A stretch of DNA of 64,000 nucleotides from Bacillus kexueae (GCF_022809095.1 NZ_JALAZE010000001.1:620001-684000), one strand, 5' to 3'; positions 37,483-46,940 are shown, numbered from the stretch's first letter. Notes: generated by a model not told the origin, from the sequence alone. Made by a program: numbers and translations.

Positions 37483-38502
37483 TTAATATAGATGACAGGC
37501 AACGAAATGATTCGGTTTTGCCTCTTTAAAAGCTGGTTTTTCTACTTTACATTGATCCGTTGCCATTGGGCATCTCGTATGGAACACACAGCCTGACGGT
37601 GGATTGCTTGGACTTGGCAATTCCCCTTTTAATAGAATTCGTTCACGCTTCTTCTGTCCTCTTTTTCTCGGAACTGGGACTGCTGATAAAAGTGCTTGTG
37701 AATATGGGTGAAGCGGTTCTTCAAATAAAGAATGCTTCGGCGCAATCTCCATCATCTTGCCTAAATACAGCACACCGACACGGTCGCTAATGTGACGAAC
37801 GACACTTAAATCGTGTGAGATAAATACGTACGTTAAGTCGAATTCAGCTTGTAAATCTTGCATTAAGTTAATGATTTGCGCTTGTATGGAAACATCCAAG
37901 GCAGATACAGCTTCATCAGCAATAATGACGTCAGGATTTAACGCTAAAGCACGGGCGATTCCAATACGCTGGCGCTGCCCACCAGAAAATTCATGTGGAT
38001 AGCGATTCATATAGGTACCGCTTAAGCCCACCTTCTCTAAAAGCTCTTGTATTTTTTCAGTTCTTTCTTTCCCGCTATATAGTCGATGTGTTTGTATCGG
38101 TTCTTGGATGATACTTTTGAGTGTTTTACGAGGATTCAAAGATGCGTAAGGGTCTTGGAAGATCATTTGAATATTTTTGCGGACGTTTTTACGTAATTCT
38201 GCTTCACTTAAATGACTGATGTTTTGCCCTTTAAAAAGAATCTGTCCTTCTGTCGGTTCGTATAGGCGAATGATGGTACGACCAAACGTTGATTTTCCAC
38301 AGCCAGACTCTCCAACAATGCCGATTGTTTCCCCTTTATAAATGGATAAATCGATGCCATCCACCGCTTTTATATACCCCGATGTTCGTTGCAAAACACC
38401 AGATTTAATTGGGAAATATTTTTTTAGATTTTGAACTTCAAGTATGGTTTCACGGTCCCGCCGTTTTTGCGTCTCTTCTTTAGATTGAATGGTAATTTTC
38501 AT
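37483..38502 (-). CDS. appF: Oligopeptide ABC transporter ATPase AppF
   Basis: This 339-residue ATPase has Walker [13 protein letters not shown], signature [15 protein letters not shown], Walker [13 protein letters not shown] and the C-terminal oligopeptide/dipeptide domain with a cysteine cluster ([18 protein letters not shown]), often linked to an iron-sulphur site in this family. I choose the ATG at 38500-38502, with AAGGAG ten bases ahead. The longer frame to 38562 would overlap appD by 83 bases. With the chosen start the overlap with appD is 23 bases. Confidence 0.92.
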   Translation of the reverse strand: MKITIQSKEETQKRRDRETILEVQNLKKYFPIKSGVLQRTSGYIKAVDGIDLSIYKGETIGIVGESGCGKSTFGRTIIRLYEPTEGQILFKGQNISHLSEAELRKNVRKNIQMIFQDPYASLNPRKTLKSIIQEPIQTHRLYSGKERTEKIQELLEKVGLSGTYMNRYPHEFSGGQRQRIGIARALALNPDVIIADEAVSALDVSIQAQIINLMQDLQAEFDLTYVFISHDLSVVRHISDRVGVLYLGKMMEIAPKHSLFEEPLHPYSQALLSAVPVPRKRGQKKRERILLKGELPSPSNPPSGCVFHTRCPMATDQCKVEKPAFKEAKPNHFVACHLY

Positions 38503-39481
38503 GTTTCTCATTCTCCTTACCTTCATGTAAAAAACAACGGACAGCTCGTCCATCTTTTTCAATTAACTGAGGTGCTTCTTCAAAGCAGCGGCCAAATGCT
38601 TTGGAGCAACGGGGAGCAAAGCGACATCCTTTCGGTAGTTGGTCGGGTGTTGGAACGTTGCCTTCAATATTTTGTAGTCGTTCAATTTCCCCTTCGATGC
38701 TCGGAATCGATTGGATAAGCCCTTCCGTATATGGGTGAAGCGGTTCATCAAACAAATCGTCGACATGCGCTTCTTCTACAACTTGTCCACAATACATAAC
38801 GACGACGCGCTCAGCTACTTCTGACACAACTCCTAAATCATGAGTAATGAGAAGAATAGACGTATCAAACTGATCGCTTAATCCTTTCATTAACTCTAGA
38901 ATTTGCGCTTGAATTGTCACATCAAGGGCTGTTGTCGGCTCATCTGCAATGAGTAGCTTCGGATTACAGCTCATCGCCATTGCAATCATGACACGTTGCC
39001 TCATTCCACCAGATAATCGATGTGGATATTCATGAATGATTTCATCTGCTCGGGAGAAGCCAACAAGCTTTAATAGTTCAATCGCTTTTTGCTCCGCCTC
39101 TTTTTTGGAAAGCTTCTGGTGATAAATAATAACCTCCGTTATTTGTTCACCAATCGTTAAGACCGGATTTAAGGACGTCATCGGTTCTTGGAAAATCATC
39201 GATATTTCATTGCCACGAATGCGGCACATTTCCTTTTCGCTTAGCGTAGTTAAATCCTTCCCCTCCAACAAAATCTGTCCACCGACAATTTTTCCTCCTG
39301 GAGTAGGAACTAGTCCCATGATGGATAGGGACGTGATGCTTTTTCCTGATCCAGACTCTCCTACAAGAGCAACCGTCTCTCCCTTTTTAATGACGATATC
39401 GACACCATCTACTGCTTTCACTTCATTCTTTTTTTTGAAAAAAGATGTTTTTAAATTCTTCACTTCCAATAGGGTTGTCAT
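38480..39481 (-). CDS. appD: Oligopeptide ABC transporter ATPase AppD
   Basis: This ATPase of about 333 residues has Walker [13 protein letters not shown], signature [15 protein letters not shown], Walker [13 protein letters not shown] and the C-terminal domain with cysteines ([18 protein letters not shown]). I take the ATG at 39479-39481. AAGGTGG lies about 14 bases upstream, a long spacing. An in-frame GTG at 39499 would sit inside that site. It is the first gene of appD-F-A-B-C, with a gap of 170 bases to yjaZ for its promoter. Confidence 0.9.
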   Translation of the reverse strand: MTTLLEVKNLKTSFFKKKNEVKAVDGVDIVIKKGETVALVGESGSGKSITSLSIMGLVPTPGGKIVGGQILLEGKDLTTLSEKEMCRIRGNEISMIFQEPMTSLNPVLTIGEQITEVIIYHQKLSKKEAEQKAIELLKLVGFSRADEIIHEYPHRLSGGMRQRVMIAMAMSCNPKLLIADEPTTALDVTIQAQILELMKGLSDQFDTSILLITHDLGVVSEVAERVVVMYCGQVVEEAHVDDLFDEPLHPYTEGLIQSIPSIEGEIERLQNIEGNVPTPDQLPKGCRFAPRCSKAFGRCFEEAPQLIEKDGRAVRCFLHEGKENEKHENYHSI

Positions 39482-39644
39482 CTGTCTACTAGACACCACC
39501 TTAACAAATCGAATATTACAAATTTTCTTAATTTTACATCTTTATTAGAATAATATTACAACCGTCTACTAAAATCAACAACATTGTCCAAATTTTGTTA
39601 CAATTTGTTGTACACTTACATGCTTTCCCCTTTAAAAGTAGTAA

Positions 39645-39673
39645 AACACAGGTTAAGAATCGCCCTGTGTTTC
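39645..39673 (-). terminator. Rho-independent terminator of yjaZ
   Basis: AAACACAGG and CCTGTGTTT pair around about ten bases. The stem overlaps the yjaZ stop codon, and TACTACTTTT follows on the minus strand. Confidence 0.7.
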
Positions 39674-40447
39674 ATAGGTTTGCGCAATCGTTTTAGCACT
39701 TATAGTGAAGGTATCTGCGATGGCTCTTTTGTTTTTTTGATAAAACGTTTTCACCATTTCATACCCGAGTGCATACCCAAGCATATTCGGATAAAAGCCC
39801 TTCCCATACAAGATTTGAATATACTTCTCTTCATCCAGCTTTATGTTTTGGTCGTCCTTTACCCACTTCTCCCACCATCGCCTTAGCTGACTTGGCGGAT
39901 ATTTCGTCATCCAATGGGTTAATGCATCCTCTCCCAACCGTTCTTGAACAACATATTCCGCTAGTCCCTCTAAAATGATGGTGTCAAGTAATGTGTATTC
40001 CTCTTCATCTTTATCATGATGATAAAGGCGGCAAACATGATGATATTCATGCATCAATACCGCTTCAAGCGCCTTTTCAGTCACAGTCGGTGACAAAAAT
40101 AAAAACAACTTATCAGAAAATGAAAGACCAGACCTTCCGTTAAAATCGACAGACAATATCCCATTTGACGCTTCCACAGGAAAAATAAAAATCGGAATAT
40201 CAGGTCCCTTCCATTCTTTTTTTAACGTCCTATAAATTCGTTCCACTTTCTCCCACAGTTTCTTTTCAATCATTTGTTTTACTGTATTTTTCCGGATGGA
40301 CCGTGCCATTCCAAACCGAACGAGATGTTGATGAATCGCTTCTGCAGGTAACGGCGGAAAATAGCCTTTTAACTTTGAACATATTTTGATCGGATTTGTC
40401 TCTTTTTGGAGCCAGTCCTTTGTAAGGATTACACCCACACTTTTCAC
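39653..40447 (-). CDS. yjaZ: Predicted Zn-dependent protease YjaZ (DUF2268)
   Basis: This 264-residue protein is of the DUF2268 / YjaZ family of predicted metalloproteases. The zinc-binding HExxH motif is HEYHH at residues 133-137 (VLMHEYHHVCRLYHH), and a further glutamate follows in ILEGLAEYVV, as in gluzincins. No signal peptide is seen, so it is likely cytoplasmic. Its substrate is unknown. Position next to the app operon matches B. subtilis. Tandem array 2 begins 43 bases upstream of its start codon, so the promoter must lie in or beyond the array, or in that short gap. Confidence 0.88.
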   Translation of the reverse strand: MKSVGVILTKDWLQKETNPIKICSKLKGYFPPLPAEAIHQHLVRFGMARSIRKNTVKQMIEKKLWEKVERIYRTLKKEWKGPDIPIFIFPVEASNGILSVDFNGRSGLSFSDKLFLFLSPTVTEKALEAVLMHEYHHVCRLYHHDKDEEEYTLLDTIILEGLAEYVVQERLGEDALTHWMTKYPPSQLRRWWEKWVKDDQNIKLDEEKYIQILYGKGFYPNMLGYALGYEMVKTFYQKNKRAIADTFTISAKTIAQTYETQGDS

Positions 40448-40490
40448 CTCACTTCAAACGTATTTTATGTGAGGATGAATTTGTTGGTTA

Positions 40491-40784
40491 CTTGGGAGAT
40501 GACGCTCTTCACATGTGCGATGCTCTCTCCTTCTTGGGCGATGCTCCACTTCACTCGGGCGATGCTCCACTCCTCTTGGGCGGTTCCACTCTTCACTCGG
40601 GCGATGCTCCACTTCATTTGGGCGGTACTCCACTTCACTTGGGCGATGCTCCACTTCACTTGGGCGGCGCTCCACTTCACTCGGGCGGCCGCTCCACTCC
40701 TCTTGGGCATGCCCCACTTCACTCGGGCGATGCTCCACTTCATTTGGGCGATGCTCCACTTCACTTGGGCGATGTTCCCGATCA
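40491..40784. repeat. Tandem repeat array 2 (21-bp unit)
   Basis: Fourteen units in a row, typically CTTGGGCGATGCTCCACTTC plus one base. Twelve are exactly 21 bases, one is 22 and one is 20, which keeps the total at 294. Because 21 is a multiple of three and the unit lacks stops in several frames, spurious reading frames run through it on both strands. It lies between a DUF3221 lipoprotein gene and yjaZ, both on the minus strand. Confidence 0.96.
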
Positions 40785-40822
40785 ATGGGACAAATCGAAC
40801 AAAAAGCTTAGTTAGGAATGAA

Positions 40823-40850
40823 AAAAGCGCCTTCTATCAGACGCTTCGTA
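40823..40850 (-). terminator. Terminator of the DUF3221 lipoprotein gene
   Basis: AAGCG and CGCTT form the ends of an imperfect hairpin. On the minus strand it reads GAAGCGTCTGATAG, then GGCGCTTTTTTC. The T run on that strand and its place directly after the stop support a terminator. Confidence 0.6.
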
Positions 40851-40857
40851 AAAATAG

Positions 40858-41190
40858 TTATTCTAATATGCGAACCACTTTGGCCGAACCTTGTACTGGA
40901 TAAGACTCTTGAACGCCTCCTTCAAAGATGACTTCAACTAGGTTTCCTTCTTTTAATTCTTCGTTATCCAATTGCGTTTCGGAATCCTTAGTTTCAATGA
41001 GTGTGTCATCTGTTATCGTGACGAAGGCATTATCATAATCTGTATCTTCTTCAATCTCTCCTACTACGTGAATCTCATTCCCATCGATGGATTGGATTGT
41101 CCCACGTATACCAATCCACTCTTCTTCTTTGAATTGTGAACATGCAGCGGTTACCATCAATAATACAAATAAGAATAGCTTTTTCAACAT
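40858..41190 (-). CDS. DUF3221-type lipoprotein
   Basis: This 110-residue protein has a lipoprotein signal (MLKKLFLFVLLMV, then TAAC, Cys at about 17). The single small domain looks like DUF3221, found in YobA-like proteins: GIRGTIQSIDGNEIHVVGE, then AFVTITDDTLIE, and EGNLVEVIFEGGVQESYP. The region is probably a small beta-barrel on the outside of the membrane. AGGAG lies about seven bases before the ATG. It is a single-gene unit between element copy F and array 2. Function is unknown. Confidence 0.82.
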   Translation of the reverse strand: MLKKLFLFVLLMVTAACSQFKEEEWIGIRGTIQSIDGNEIHVVGEIEEDTDYDNAFVTITDDTLIETKDSETQLDNEELKEGNLVEVIFEGGVQESYPVQGSAKVVRILE

Positions 41191-41254
41191 CGTCCACTCC
41201 TCTCAAAAAAATAGACGGATGAGGAATGGAAACGTTACGATTCTAATTCTGGAT

Positions 41255-41410
41255 AAGAAAAGCGCAAGTCCTTAGGCGAAGGGCGCTGGAGGACCTGCGA
41301 GGAGGCTTCCGTCGCCACAGCAGGGCCGAAGCGACCCGAGCTGATGGCGCTACCAAAAAACGGTAAAGAAAATACTTTAACACTTTATTGAACTTAAACT
41401 TTCTGTAACA
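41255..41410 (+). repeat. Interspersed intergenic element, copy F
   Basis: A core-form copy lacking about 14 bases (TTGGAGCTAGACAC is missing after GATGGCGC). Otherwise it is close to copies D and G. It ends about seven bases before the fabF terminator. Confidence 0.95.
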
Positions 41411-41415
41411 AAAAC

Positions 41416-41450
41416 AAAAAACCGCCTTACCTTTAGGGTAAAGCGGTTTT
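41416..41450 (-). terminator. Rho-independent terminator of fabF
   Basis: AAAACCGCCTTACC pairs with GGTAAAGCGGTTTT (one internal mismatch) around TTTAG. It lies just after the fabF stop and has a strong T tail on the minus strand. Confidence 0.9.
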
Positions 41451-41455
41451 GATTA

Positions 41456-42694
41456 TTATTCGTAACGTTTAAATACGATAGTAGCGTTATGACCACCGAA
41501 ACCTAGAGAGTTACTCATCGCTACACGAACGTCTTTTTTCTTCGCTTCATTTGGCGCATAGTCTAAGTCACAGTCTGGGTCTGGTGTTTCGTAATTGATG
41601 GTTGGCGGGATGATTCCATCTTTAATAGACATTACCGTAAAGATAGCTTCCACACCACCAGCTGCACCTAGAAGGTGTCCAGTCATCGACTTCGTTGAAC
41701 TAACTGTAAGGTTGTAAGCATGCTCACCAAACACTTCTTTAATGGCAGCTGTTTCATATTTATCGTTGTATTCCGTACTTGTACCGTGCGCGTTAATGTA
41801 GTCAACATCTTCTGGTTTTAAACCAGCATTTTCAATCGCCATTTTCATCGCACGTGCACCACCTTCTCCGCCTGGAGCTGGTGCTGTAATGTGATGCGCA
41901 TCACCTGTTGAACCGTATCCAACGATTTCAGCATAAATATGCGCTCCGCGAGCTAACGCATGTTCAAGCTCTTCCAACACTAAAATTCCGGCACCTTCAC
42001 CCATTACAAATCCGTCGCGGTTTTGATCGAATGGACGGCTCGCTGTTTTTGGATCTGGATTTGTCGTTAACGCTTTTGCAGAACTGAATCCAGCGAAGGA
42101 CATTTTCGTTAATGGCGCTTCTGAACCACCTGTAATCATAACGTCAGCATCGCCACGCTCAATCGCTTTATAGGCGTCACCAATGGAGTTTGTACCAGTT
42201 GCACAAGCTGTTACCGTACAAGAGTTTACCCCTTTTGCACCAAGAGCGATGGATACTTGCCCGGTTGCCATATCTGGAATCATCATTGGTACGAAGAACG
42301 GACTTACACGGCGTGCACCTTTATTTAAGAACGTTTCAAATTGTTGTTCGAACGTTTCCATGCCACCGATTCCAGAACCAATCCAAACACCAACACGATG
42401 CGCATTCTCGTCTGTAATTTCTAAGTTTGCGTCTTTCACAGCCATCATTGAAGATGCTAAAGCGTATTGTGTGAAGCGATCCATTTTGCGAGCTTCTTTT
42501 TTATCCATGAAGTTTTCAGGATTGAAGTCATTAATTTCTGCGGCCACTTTAGCCGGATAATCATCCTTGTTTACACGTGTTAATTCTCCAATTCCAGATA
42601 CACCTTTTAACGCGTTTTCCCATGATGTTTTTGCATCTAATCCAATTGGGGTTACGGCCCCAAGACCTGTTACTACTACTCTACGTTTTGACAT
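41456..42694 (-). CDS. fabF: Beta-ketoacyl-ACP synthase II
   Basis: This 412-residue condensing enzyme elongates acyl-ACP in type II fatty acid synthesis. The catalytic triad is visible: Cys in [14 protein letters not shown], His in [11 protein letters not shown] and His in [12 protein letters not shown]. It is encoded 58 bases after fabH in the same direction, as in B. subtilis fabHA-fabF, and shares the FapR-type promoter upstream of fabH. AAGGTGAGG lies about nine bases before the ATG. Confidence 0.97.
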   Translation of the reverse strand: MSKRRVVVTGLGAVTPIGLDAKTSWENALKGVSGIGELTRVNKDDYPAKVAAEINDFNPENFMDKKEARKMDRFTQYALASSMMAVKDANLEITDENAHRVGVWIGSGIGGMETFEQQFETFLNKGARRVSPFFVPMMIPDMATGQVSIALGAKGVNSCTVTACATGTNSIGDAYKAIERGDADVMITGGSEAPLTKMSFAGFSSAKALTTNPDPKTASRPFDQNRDGFVMGEGAGILVLEELEHALARGAHIYAEIVGYGSTGDAHHITAPAPGGEGGARAMKMAIENAGLKPEDVDYINAHGTSTEYNDKYETAAIKEVFGEHAYNLTVSSTKSMTGHLLGAAGGVEAIFTVMSIKDGIIPPTINYETPDPDCDLDYAPNEAKKKDVRVAMSNSLGFGGHNATIVFKRYE

Positions 42695-42752
42695 GAACGT
42701 TGCACCTCACCTTAATATGGATTGTTAAATCAATTTGCGTATCAGTTTAAGG

Positions 42753-43685
42753 TTATTTGCCCCATCTAAGCGCAATGGCTCCCCATGTTAGGCCGCCACC
42801 AAAGCCAACCATAACCACAAGGTCACCATCTTTGATCTTCCCAGCCTTCACCTCTTCGTATAAAGAGATTGGGATGGACGCTGCAGAAGTGTTTCCGTAC
42901 TTATGAACCGTTTTAGACATCTTCTCTTCCGGAAGCTCTAAACGTTGGCGAGCTGATTCCATAATGCGAATATTCGCTTGGTGTGGAATAAGGAAGTCGA
43001 CATCATCTTTGGACAATCCAGCCTTTTCTAACACATTAATGCTTGATTCCCCCATTTGACGAACAGCAAATTTAAAGACTTCACGTCCGTTCATAATGAC
43101 ATATTCGTCTTGGTATAGATGTTTTCCTCCCGTGCCATCAGCCCCAAGCTCGAAGGATAGAATTCCTTTTCCTTCGCTTACTGGTCCCATTACAACGGCA
43201 CCTGCACCATCACCGAATAACACAGCTGTCGTACGGTCGTCCCAATTTAATATTTTTGAAAGCTTCTCAACTCCTACGATGAGGATATTTTTATAAGCTC
43301 CTGACTCAATGAATTGCTTCGCGGTAACCATGCCGTACATAAATCCAGCACAAGCCGCACTAATATCCATTGCCGCTGCTTTTGTCGCACCAAGTTTTTC
43401 TTGAAGCATGCATGCAACAGATGGGAATGGTTGATCGGGTGTGACAGTCGCCACTAAGATCATGTCGATTTCTTCAGGCGTAATGCCCGCATCTTTAATG
43501 GCTTCTTGCGCCGCTTTATACCCTAAGTCCGATGTATCAATACCATCCGGCGCAAGGCGACGTTCTTCAATCCCCGTTCGCGTACGAATCCATTCATCAG
43601 AAGTATCCATTACTTTTTCTAAATCTTTATTTGTAACGACATTCTCAGGTGCATAACGACCGATTCCAATTACTCCAGCCTTCAT
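42753..43685 (-). CDS. fabH: Beta-ketoacyl-ACP synthase III
   Basis: This 310-residue enzyme starts fatty acid synthesis by condensing acyl-CoA with malonyl-ACP, and in bacilli prefers branched primers. The Cys-His-Asn triad is in [19 protein letters not shown] and GNTSAAS. I choose the ATG at 43683-43685 ([14 protein letters not shown]), with AAGGAG nine bases upstream. An ATG three codons earlier directly abuts that site. It begins the fabH-fabF operon, and a FapR-type operator overlaps its promoter. Confidence 0.97.
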   Translation of the reverse strand: MKAGVIGIGRYAPENVVTNKDLEKVMDTSDEWIRTRTGIEERRLAPDGIDTSDLGYKAAQEAIKDAGITPEEIDMILVATVTPDQPFPSVACMLQEKLGATKAAAMDISAACAGFMYGMVTAKQFIESGAYKNILIVGVEKLSKILNWDDRTTAVLFGDGAGAVVMGPVSEGKGILSFELGADGTGGKHLYQDEYVIMNGREVFKFAVRQMGESSINVLEKAGLSKDDVDFLIPHQANIRIMESARQRLELPEEKMSKTVHKYGNTSAASIPISLYEEVKAGKIKDGDLVVMVGFGGGLTWGAIALRWGK

Positions 43686-43774
43686 TATGCGCATCTCCTT
43701 TATTATAAAATGAAACCTACATTTTGGAAATAAAACGTAGCTTTAAAATACGGTATGAAATATTAACATCAAAT

Positions 43775-43820
43775 ATTATGACTTGGTACTAATTTTAACG
43801 TATTTTCTTTCCGTAATCAA
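43775..43820 (-). promoter_or_regulatory. fabH promoter with FapR operator
   Basis: On the minus strand TTGATT (43815-43820) and TAAAAT (43792-43797) are 17 bases apart. The operator ATTAGTACCAAGTCATAAT (43775-43793) overlaps the -10 region and the start point. It matches the known FapR pattern TTAGTACC-TxGTxxTAA closely. FapR represses fatty acid genes unless malonyl-CoA is present. Confidence 0.82.
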
Positions 43821-43933
43821 TATATTTGTTTTCTAGGACAACGGTCTACTCACACTAATCCATACGTTCATACATTATAACAAGATTGCCAAAACACAAG
43901 TTGGAAAAACGCTAGAAAGGTAGGTGCACCAAC

Positions 43934-44185
43934 ATGGAAGAGAACGAAAAAGTTGAAATAAAACAAGAGGCCCCGAAAAAAGGATCCGAATTCTTCGATG
44001 CCTTTATGTTTGGTAAACCAATGGTCCGTGAAGAAACAAAAGAGCAAGAAAAGGTCGGGGATTTTGACTACACGCAATTAATGGCGCAAATTGATGACGT
44101 TATGACTTCCATTGATGACTTAAAGCCGTTATTAAAAGAATTTTCTCCAATTGTCGATTTTATTAAGAAAAAAATAAATTTATAG
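43934..44185 (+). CDS. Small acidic conserved protein (at the yjzB position)
   Basis: This 83-residue soluble protein is acidic at the N-terminus (MEENEKVEIKQEAPKKG) and amphipathic at the C-terminus (QIDDVMTSIDDLKPLLKEFSPIVDFIKKK). It lies between fabH and comZ, divergent from fabH, where B. subtilis has yjzB, but I cannot confirm homology from memory. AGGTAGGTG lies about eight bases before the ATG. The FDAFMFG stretch is reminiscent of short spore- or coat-associated proteins, but this is only an impression. Confidence 0.65.
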   Translation: MEENEKVEIKQEAPKKGSEFFDAFMFGKPMVREETKEQEKVGDFDYTQLMAQIDDVMTSIDDLKPLLKEFSPIVDFIKKKINL

Positions 44186-44239
44186 GAAATGAAATACCCT
44201 CTTAAACAATGAACGATTCCCGAAAGCTTTAACGTATGA

Positions 44240-44512
44240 TTAAAAACCGTTTCCTTGAAATAAAATTCGAAAAACCTCTACAGACATAAGGTACAAAAGG
44301 GCGAGGAATAGATTGGTTGAGATTAAAACATTTCTCCATCTACCTTTTTCACTCATGAAAGCGAAAAGTAGTGAAAGAAGTAGTCCACAGATTATCCCAG
44401 TCCTAACAAAAGATATTGGGACAATTACGCCTGAGAAAAGAGTTAGTAAAAAGAACAAAATGGTCCCGAGCACAAAAAACATTGAAATGCTTACATTCAT
44501 TTGTTTATTCAC
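44240..44512 (-). CDS. Small three-pass membrane protein of unknown function
   Basis: This gives 90 residues from a GTG at 44510-44512, with GGGGGG five bases upstream. The longer frame to 44578 lacks a ribosome site. Three hydrophobic segments can be seen (about residues 10-30, 33-52 and 64-82). A TATAAT-like box and a perfect inverted repeat lie just upstream. I do not recognise a family. Confidence 0.55.
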   Translation of the reverse strand: MNKQMNVSISMFFVLGTILFFLLTLFSGVIVPISFVRTGIICGLLLSLLFAFMSEKGRWRNVLISTNLFLALLYLMSVEVFRILFQGNGF

Positions 44513-44523
44513 ATTATCCCCCC

Positions 44524-44551
44524 AAACTAAGCGATTCTTAGTTTTATTATA
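44524..44551 (-). promoter_or_regulatory. Promoter box with inverted repeat before the small membrane gene
   Basis: AAACTAAG and CTTAGTTT (44524-44531 and 44537-44544) form a perfect inverted repeat around CGATT. It lies between a TATAAT sequence (44546-44551, minus strand) and the GGGGGG ribosome site. It could be an operator or a leader hairpin. Confidence 0.4.
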
Positions 44552-44642
44552 AGTAAATAATTGGAAGATAATAAACAATTTCTTTCCGGAGCTAAGTTTT
44601 GTATAGTAGAAATTGTTATTTTATGGAAGTAGGGAAACTGGG

Positions 44643-44667
44643 ATATTGAACTTAAACTTTCTGAACA
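44643..44667 (+). repeat. Remnant of the interspersed element (copy H)
   Basis: Only the last 25 or so bases of the element are present (ATTGAACTTAAACTTTCTG, then AACA). They lie about nine bases before the comZ terminator, the same spacing as in the full copies. Confidence 0.75.
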
Positions 44668-44674
44668 ACAAAAA

Positions 44675-44709
44675 AGACCTAAAGAATCAATGAGGATTCT
44701 CTAGGTCCG
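44675..44709 (-). terminator. Rho-independent terminator of med-comZ
   Basis: GACCTAAAGAATC and GGATTCTCTAGGTC pair with one internal mismatch around a short loop. On the minus strand TTTTTTGTTG follows. Confidence 0.85.
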
Positions 44710-44718
44710 TTTTGGTCC

Positions 44719-44904
44719 TTACCCTTGCGCTTCTTCTTTGCCAAGCTCGTACGCTTCTGCCATTACTTTTGTTAGTAATGTAATCATTGGTTGAAGTTGT
44801 TCAGGATTCAATTCTAATCCAAGTTCATCTAGTTGAGCTTTTGCTTCTGGTAAGTAATTCATGGCAATTTGCATAAATTGTAATGTCTTTGGATGTTGTT
44901 CCAT
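44719..44904 (-). CDS. comZ: Competence regulator ComZ
   Basis: This 61-residue protein resembles ComZ, a small regulator that in B. subtilis represses comG. The core IAMNYLPEAKAQLDELG, then NPEQLQPM and KVMAEAYELG, matches my memory of the family. I choose the ATG at 44902-44904, with AGGAGAG about eight bases ahead. The frame continues upstream for 30 codons into med without a ribosome site. It starts 13 bases after the med stop, and the two form one operon. Confidence 0.88.
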   Translation of the reverse strand: MEQHPKTLQFMQIAMNYLPEAKAQLDELGLELNPEQLQPMITLLTKVMAEAYELGKEEAQG

Positions 44905-44917
44905 GTGACTTCTCTCC

Positions 44918-45871
44918 TTATTCGTTCGGTAATTTTCCTGTTTGCTTGTACGTTTCAATATGTGATTGTATTTGTTCTTGGTATTCTTTGTCAACTAGTG
45001 GACTGAATTTCCCAAGTTTGATGACACCTTCATCAAAGTCAAAGGATAAGTTACCACTTTCTAACTCACCATTTTGAAAACGTTCTGCAACTAATAAATA
45101 CAACAAATCGACGTGTTGGACTGTGCTTGTAAGGACCGTCTGTTGACCTAAATCTGCTTGATCAGAAATATATCCGATGGCATATAACCCGTTATCTTTT
45201 AGTCGCTTGATTACCGGTACGTTGTAGCCATCACCAGCTGGGTAGACAACGTCAACTTGCTCGTTCATCAGTTCATCTAAGTATTGAAAGGCGATTTTTT
45301 CGTCTCCCCAAGACTGTGTATAATGAATCTTTACATTTATATCAGGGTTTTCGAATTTCGCCCCTTGGTAAAAACCTTCCACTTCTGGCTGCCATTCAAA
45401 CGCAGCAATAATTCCAATTCGGTCGCTGTTTGACATATGAGCTGCCACCATTCCGGCAAAAAAGCCCATCGCATGAGACTTAAAATTCAAGCTTGTCACA
45501 TTGTCACCTTTTGCATCTCCGTTAAAAAAGACGAAATGTATGTCCGGGTATTCTTCATGTAATGCTCGGAAAAAGGGTTGATACTCATTCCCATGACCAA
45601 AAATTAAGTCCACACCCTTTTCGGCAAATTCTTCAACCGCTTGTTTGACAGCAAGCTCGTTATTCATCCCTTCTTTATAAAAAACATCCACGTTTAATTC
45701 TGATTGTATTTTGAGCAATCCTTTGTATCCTTTTGTTCCCCACACTTGATCGTTAATGGTATCAGGGACAAGCAATCCAACTTTATCAAACTTTTCATTC
45801 GGGGAGGCCTGTCCACAACCTGCCAAGAAAGAAATAATGAGGATTAGAATGATTCCCATTTTGTTGTACAT
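44918..45871 (-). CDS. med: Positive competence regulator Med (BMP-family lipoprotein)
   Basis: This 317-residue protein has an N-terminal hydrophobic signal and a lipobox ending FLAGC (Cys at about 19), followed by a BMP/periplasmic-binding domain (GLLVPDTINDQVWGTKGYKG). Med is needed for full ComK expression in B. subtilis. The ATG at 45869-45871 has AAGGAG nine bases ahead and gives the same length as the B. subtilis protein. A GTG six codons upstream overlaps that site. It shares its fold with NupN, encoded at 11920-13017. Confidence 0.92.
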   Translation of the reverse strand: MYNKMGIILILIISFLAGCGQASPNEKFDKVGLLVPDTINDQVWGTKGYKGLLKIQSELNVDVFYKEGMNNELAVKQAVEEFAEKGVDLIFGHGNEYQPFFRALHEEYPDIHFVFFNGDAKGDNVTSLNFKSHAMGFFAGMVAAHMSNSDRIGIIAAFEWQPEVEGFYQGAKFENPDINVKIHYTQSWGDEKIAFQYLDELMNEQVDVVYPAGDGYNVPVIKRLKDNGLYAIGYISDQADLGQQTVLTSTVQHVDLLYLLVAERFQNGELESGNLSFDFDEGVIKLGKFSPLVDKEYQEQIQSHIETYKQTGKLPNE

Positions 45872-46064
45872 CGTTCGCAACTCCTTCACAAAGGGCTCAA
45901 ACGAAAAGACCGCAGCAACTAGTTGTGAACCGTTCGAGTCCTCCTATTATCTACATGTTATTAAGTAATAGTAATAATTACTCTTATATACTTAAAAACA
46001 TTCGATAAAATCGTTTTATGCATTTCACATTCTATTTTATCCTCATAATATCCTTCCCTACAAG

Positions 46065-46940
46065 TTATTTATTCGAGTTTTCCAAGTAGGGATTGAACCG
46101 TTGTATAAAATTTCGCTGTTCATCATAACATTGCTGCCACTCTTTTTTTTGATCAATAACGAGTCGATTTTTTAGTTGCAAGTCGATTGGTTTTATACGA
46201 AATGAAACGGAGTCGGGCAATTTTTTTAAAAACTGATTGGATACAAAATGAACAATTGAAGAAGAATTAGACACATCTCGACTTAATTCCATTATCGCTT
46301 CCATCACATCTTCAATGTAAAGAAGATCGCGAATCGGTTCTTTTTCTATCGTTGGAATCGGTTCATTTGTGAACTGCTTCAGTATTTCATCTGTCATCCA
46401 TTGCCCCGGTGGCTGCCATGGACCAAAAACAGTCGGAATCCGAACAATAACGGATTTTGCCGATTGGACTACATGTTTCGTCCACCACTTTTCAACTTGA
46501 AGGTAAAAGTCCCCTTTTTCGGTCGATGGACGAGGTTTAACTTCATCTGTAATCTTCTCTTGGTCGAGCCCGAAAACATTAATAGATGACAATAAGAAAA
46601 CGGGGCAAGCAGCTTCTTTTAAAACATTCCAGACCCTCTCCAACACCGTTCGCTCTTGTGCCCAATCTTTCGGCCACTCTGGATCATGCGGATCGTAATG
46701 ACAAAAATAAATGGAATCATATGTTGAAACATCAGCTTTTTCCATTAAATCTTCTTTCGTCCATATCGATAATTGAGCGTTTCGTCCGAGCCATAACATT
46801 TCTTCCTCGACCCATTTATGGTAAAACGGCTGAGAAGGTTCAAAGAAAACCCCATCAACAGAATAACCTTCCTCTAAAAAGTGACTACATAAATGAAACC
46901 CAATGAATTGTTGTGCACCAATAATTAAAACACTTTCCAA
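46065..46940 (-). CDS. yjaV: NAD(P)-dependent epimerase/dehydratase-like protein (YjaV)
   Basis: This 291-residue protein has an N-terminal Rossmann motif (GAQQFIG, at about residues 8-14) of the extended short-chain dehydrogenase family, and SSINVFG and VRIPTVFGPWQPPGQW in the middle. The usual YxxxK catalytic pair is probably FYLQVEK (Tyr then Lys four residues on). Its substrate is unknown. The start is TTG at 46938-46940, with AAGGAGG seven bases upstream. Position between med and yjaU corresponds to B. subtilis yjaV. Confidence 0.78.
   Translation of the reverse strand: MESVLIIGAQQFIGFHLCSHFLEEGYSVDGVFFEPSQPFYHKWVEEEMLWLGRNAQLSIWTKEDLMEKADVSTYDSIYFCHYDPHDPEWPKDWAQERTVLERVWNVLKEAACPVFLLSSINVFGLDQEKITDEVKPRPSTEKGDFYLQVEKWWTKHVVQSAKSVIVRIPTVFGPWQPPGQWMTDEILKQFTNEPIPTIEKEPIRDLLYIEDVMEAIMELSRDVSNSSSIVHFVSNQFLKKLPDSVSFRIKPIDLQLKNRLVIDQKKEWQQCYDEQRNFIQRFNPYLENSNK

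Noticed and set aside
40491-40784. Array 2 as a CRISPR array.
   Set aside because: Units are contiguous, with no unique spacers between repeats, and no cas genes are in the window.
40406-40903. Reading frames of 98 to 165 codons across array 2 on both strands.
   Set aside because: The same reason as for array 3: frames overlap each other on both strands and none has a ribosome site or a non-repeat domain.
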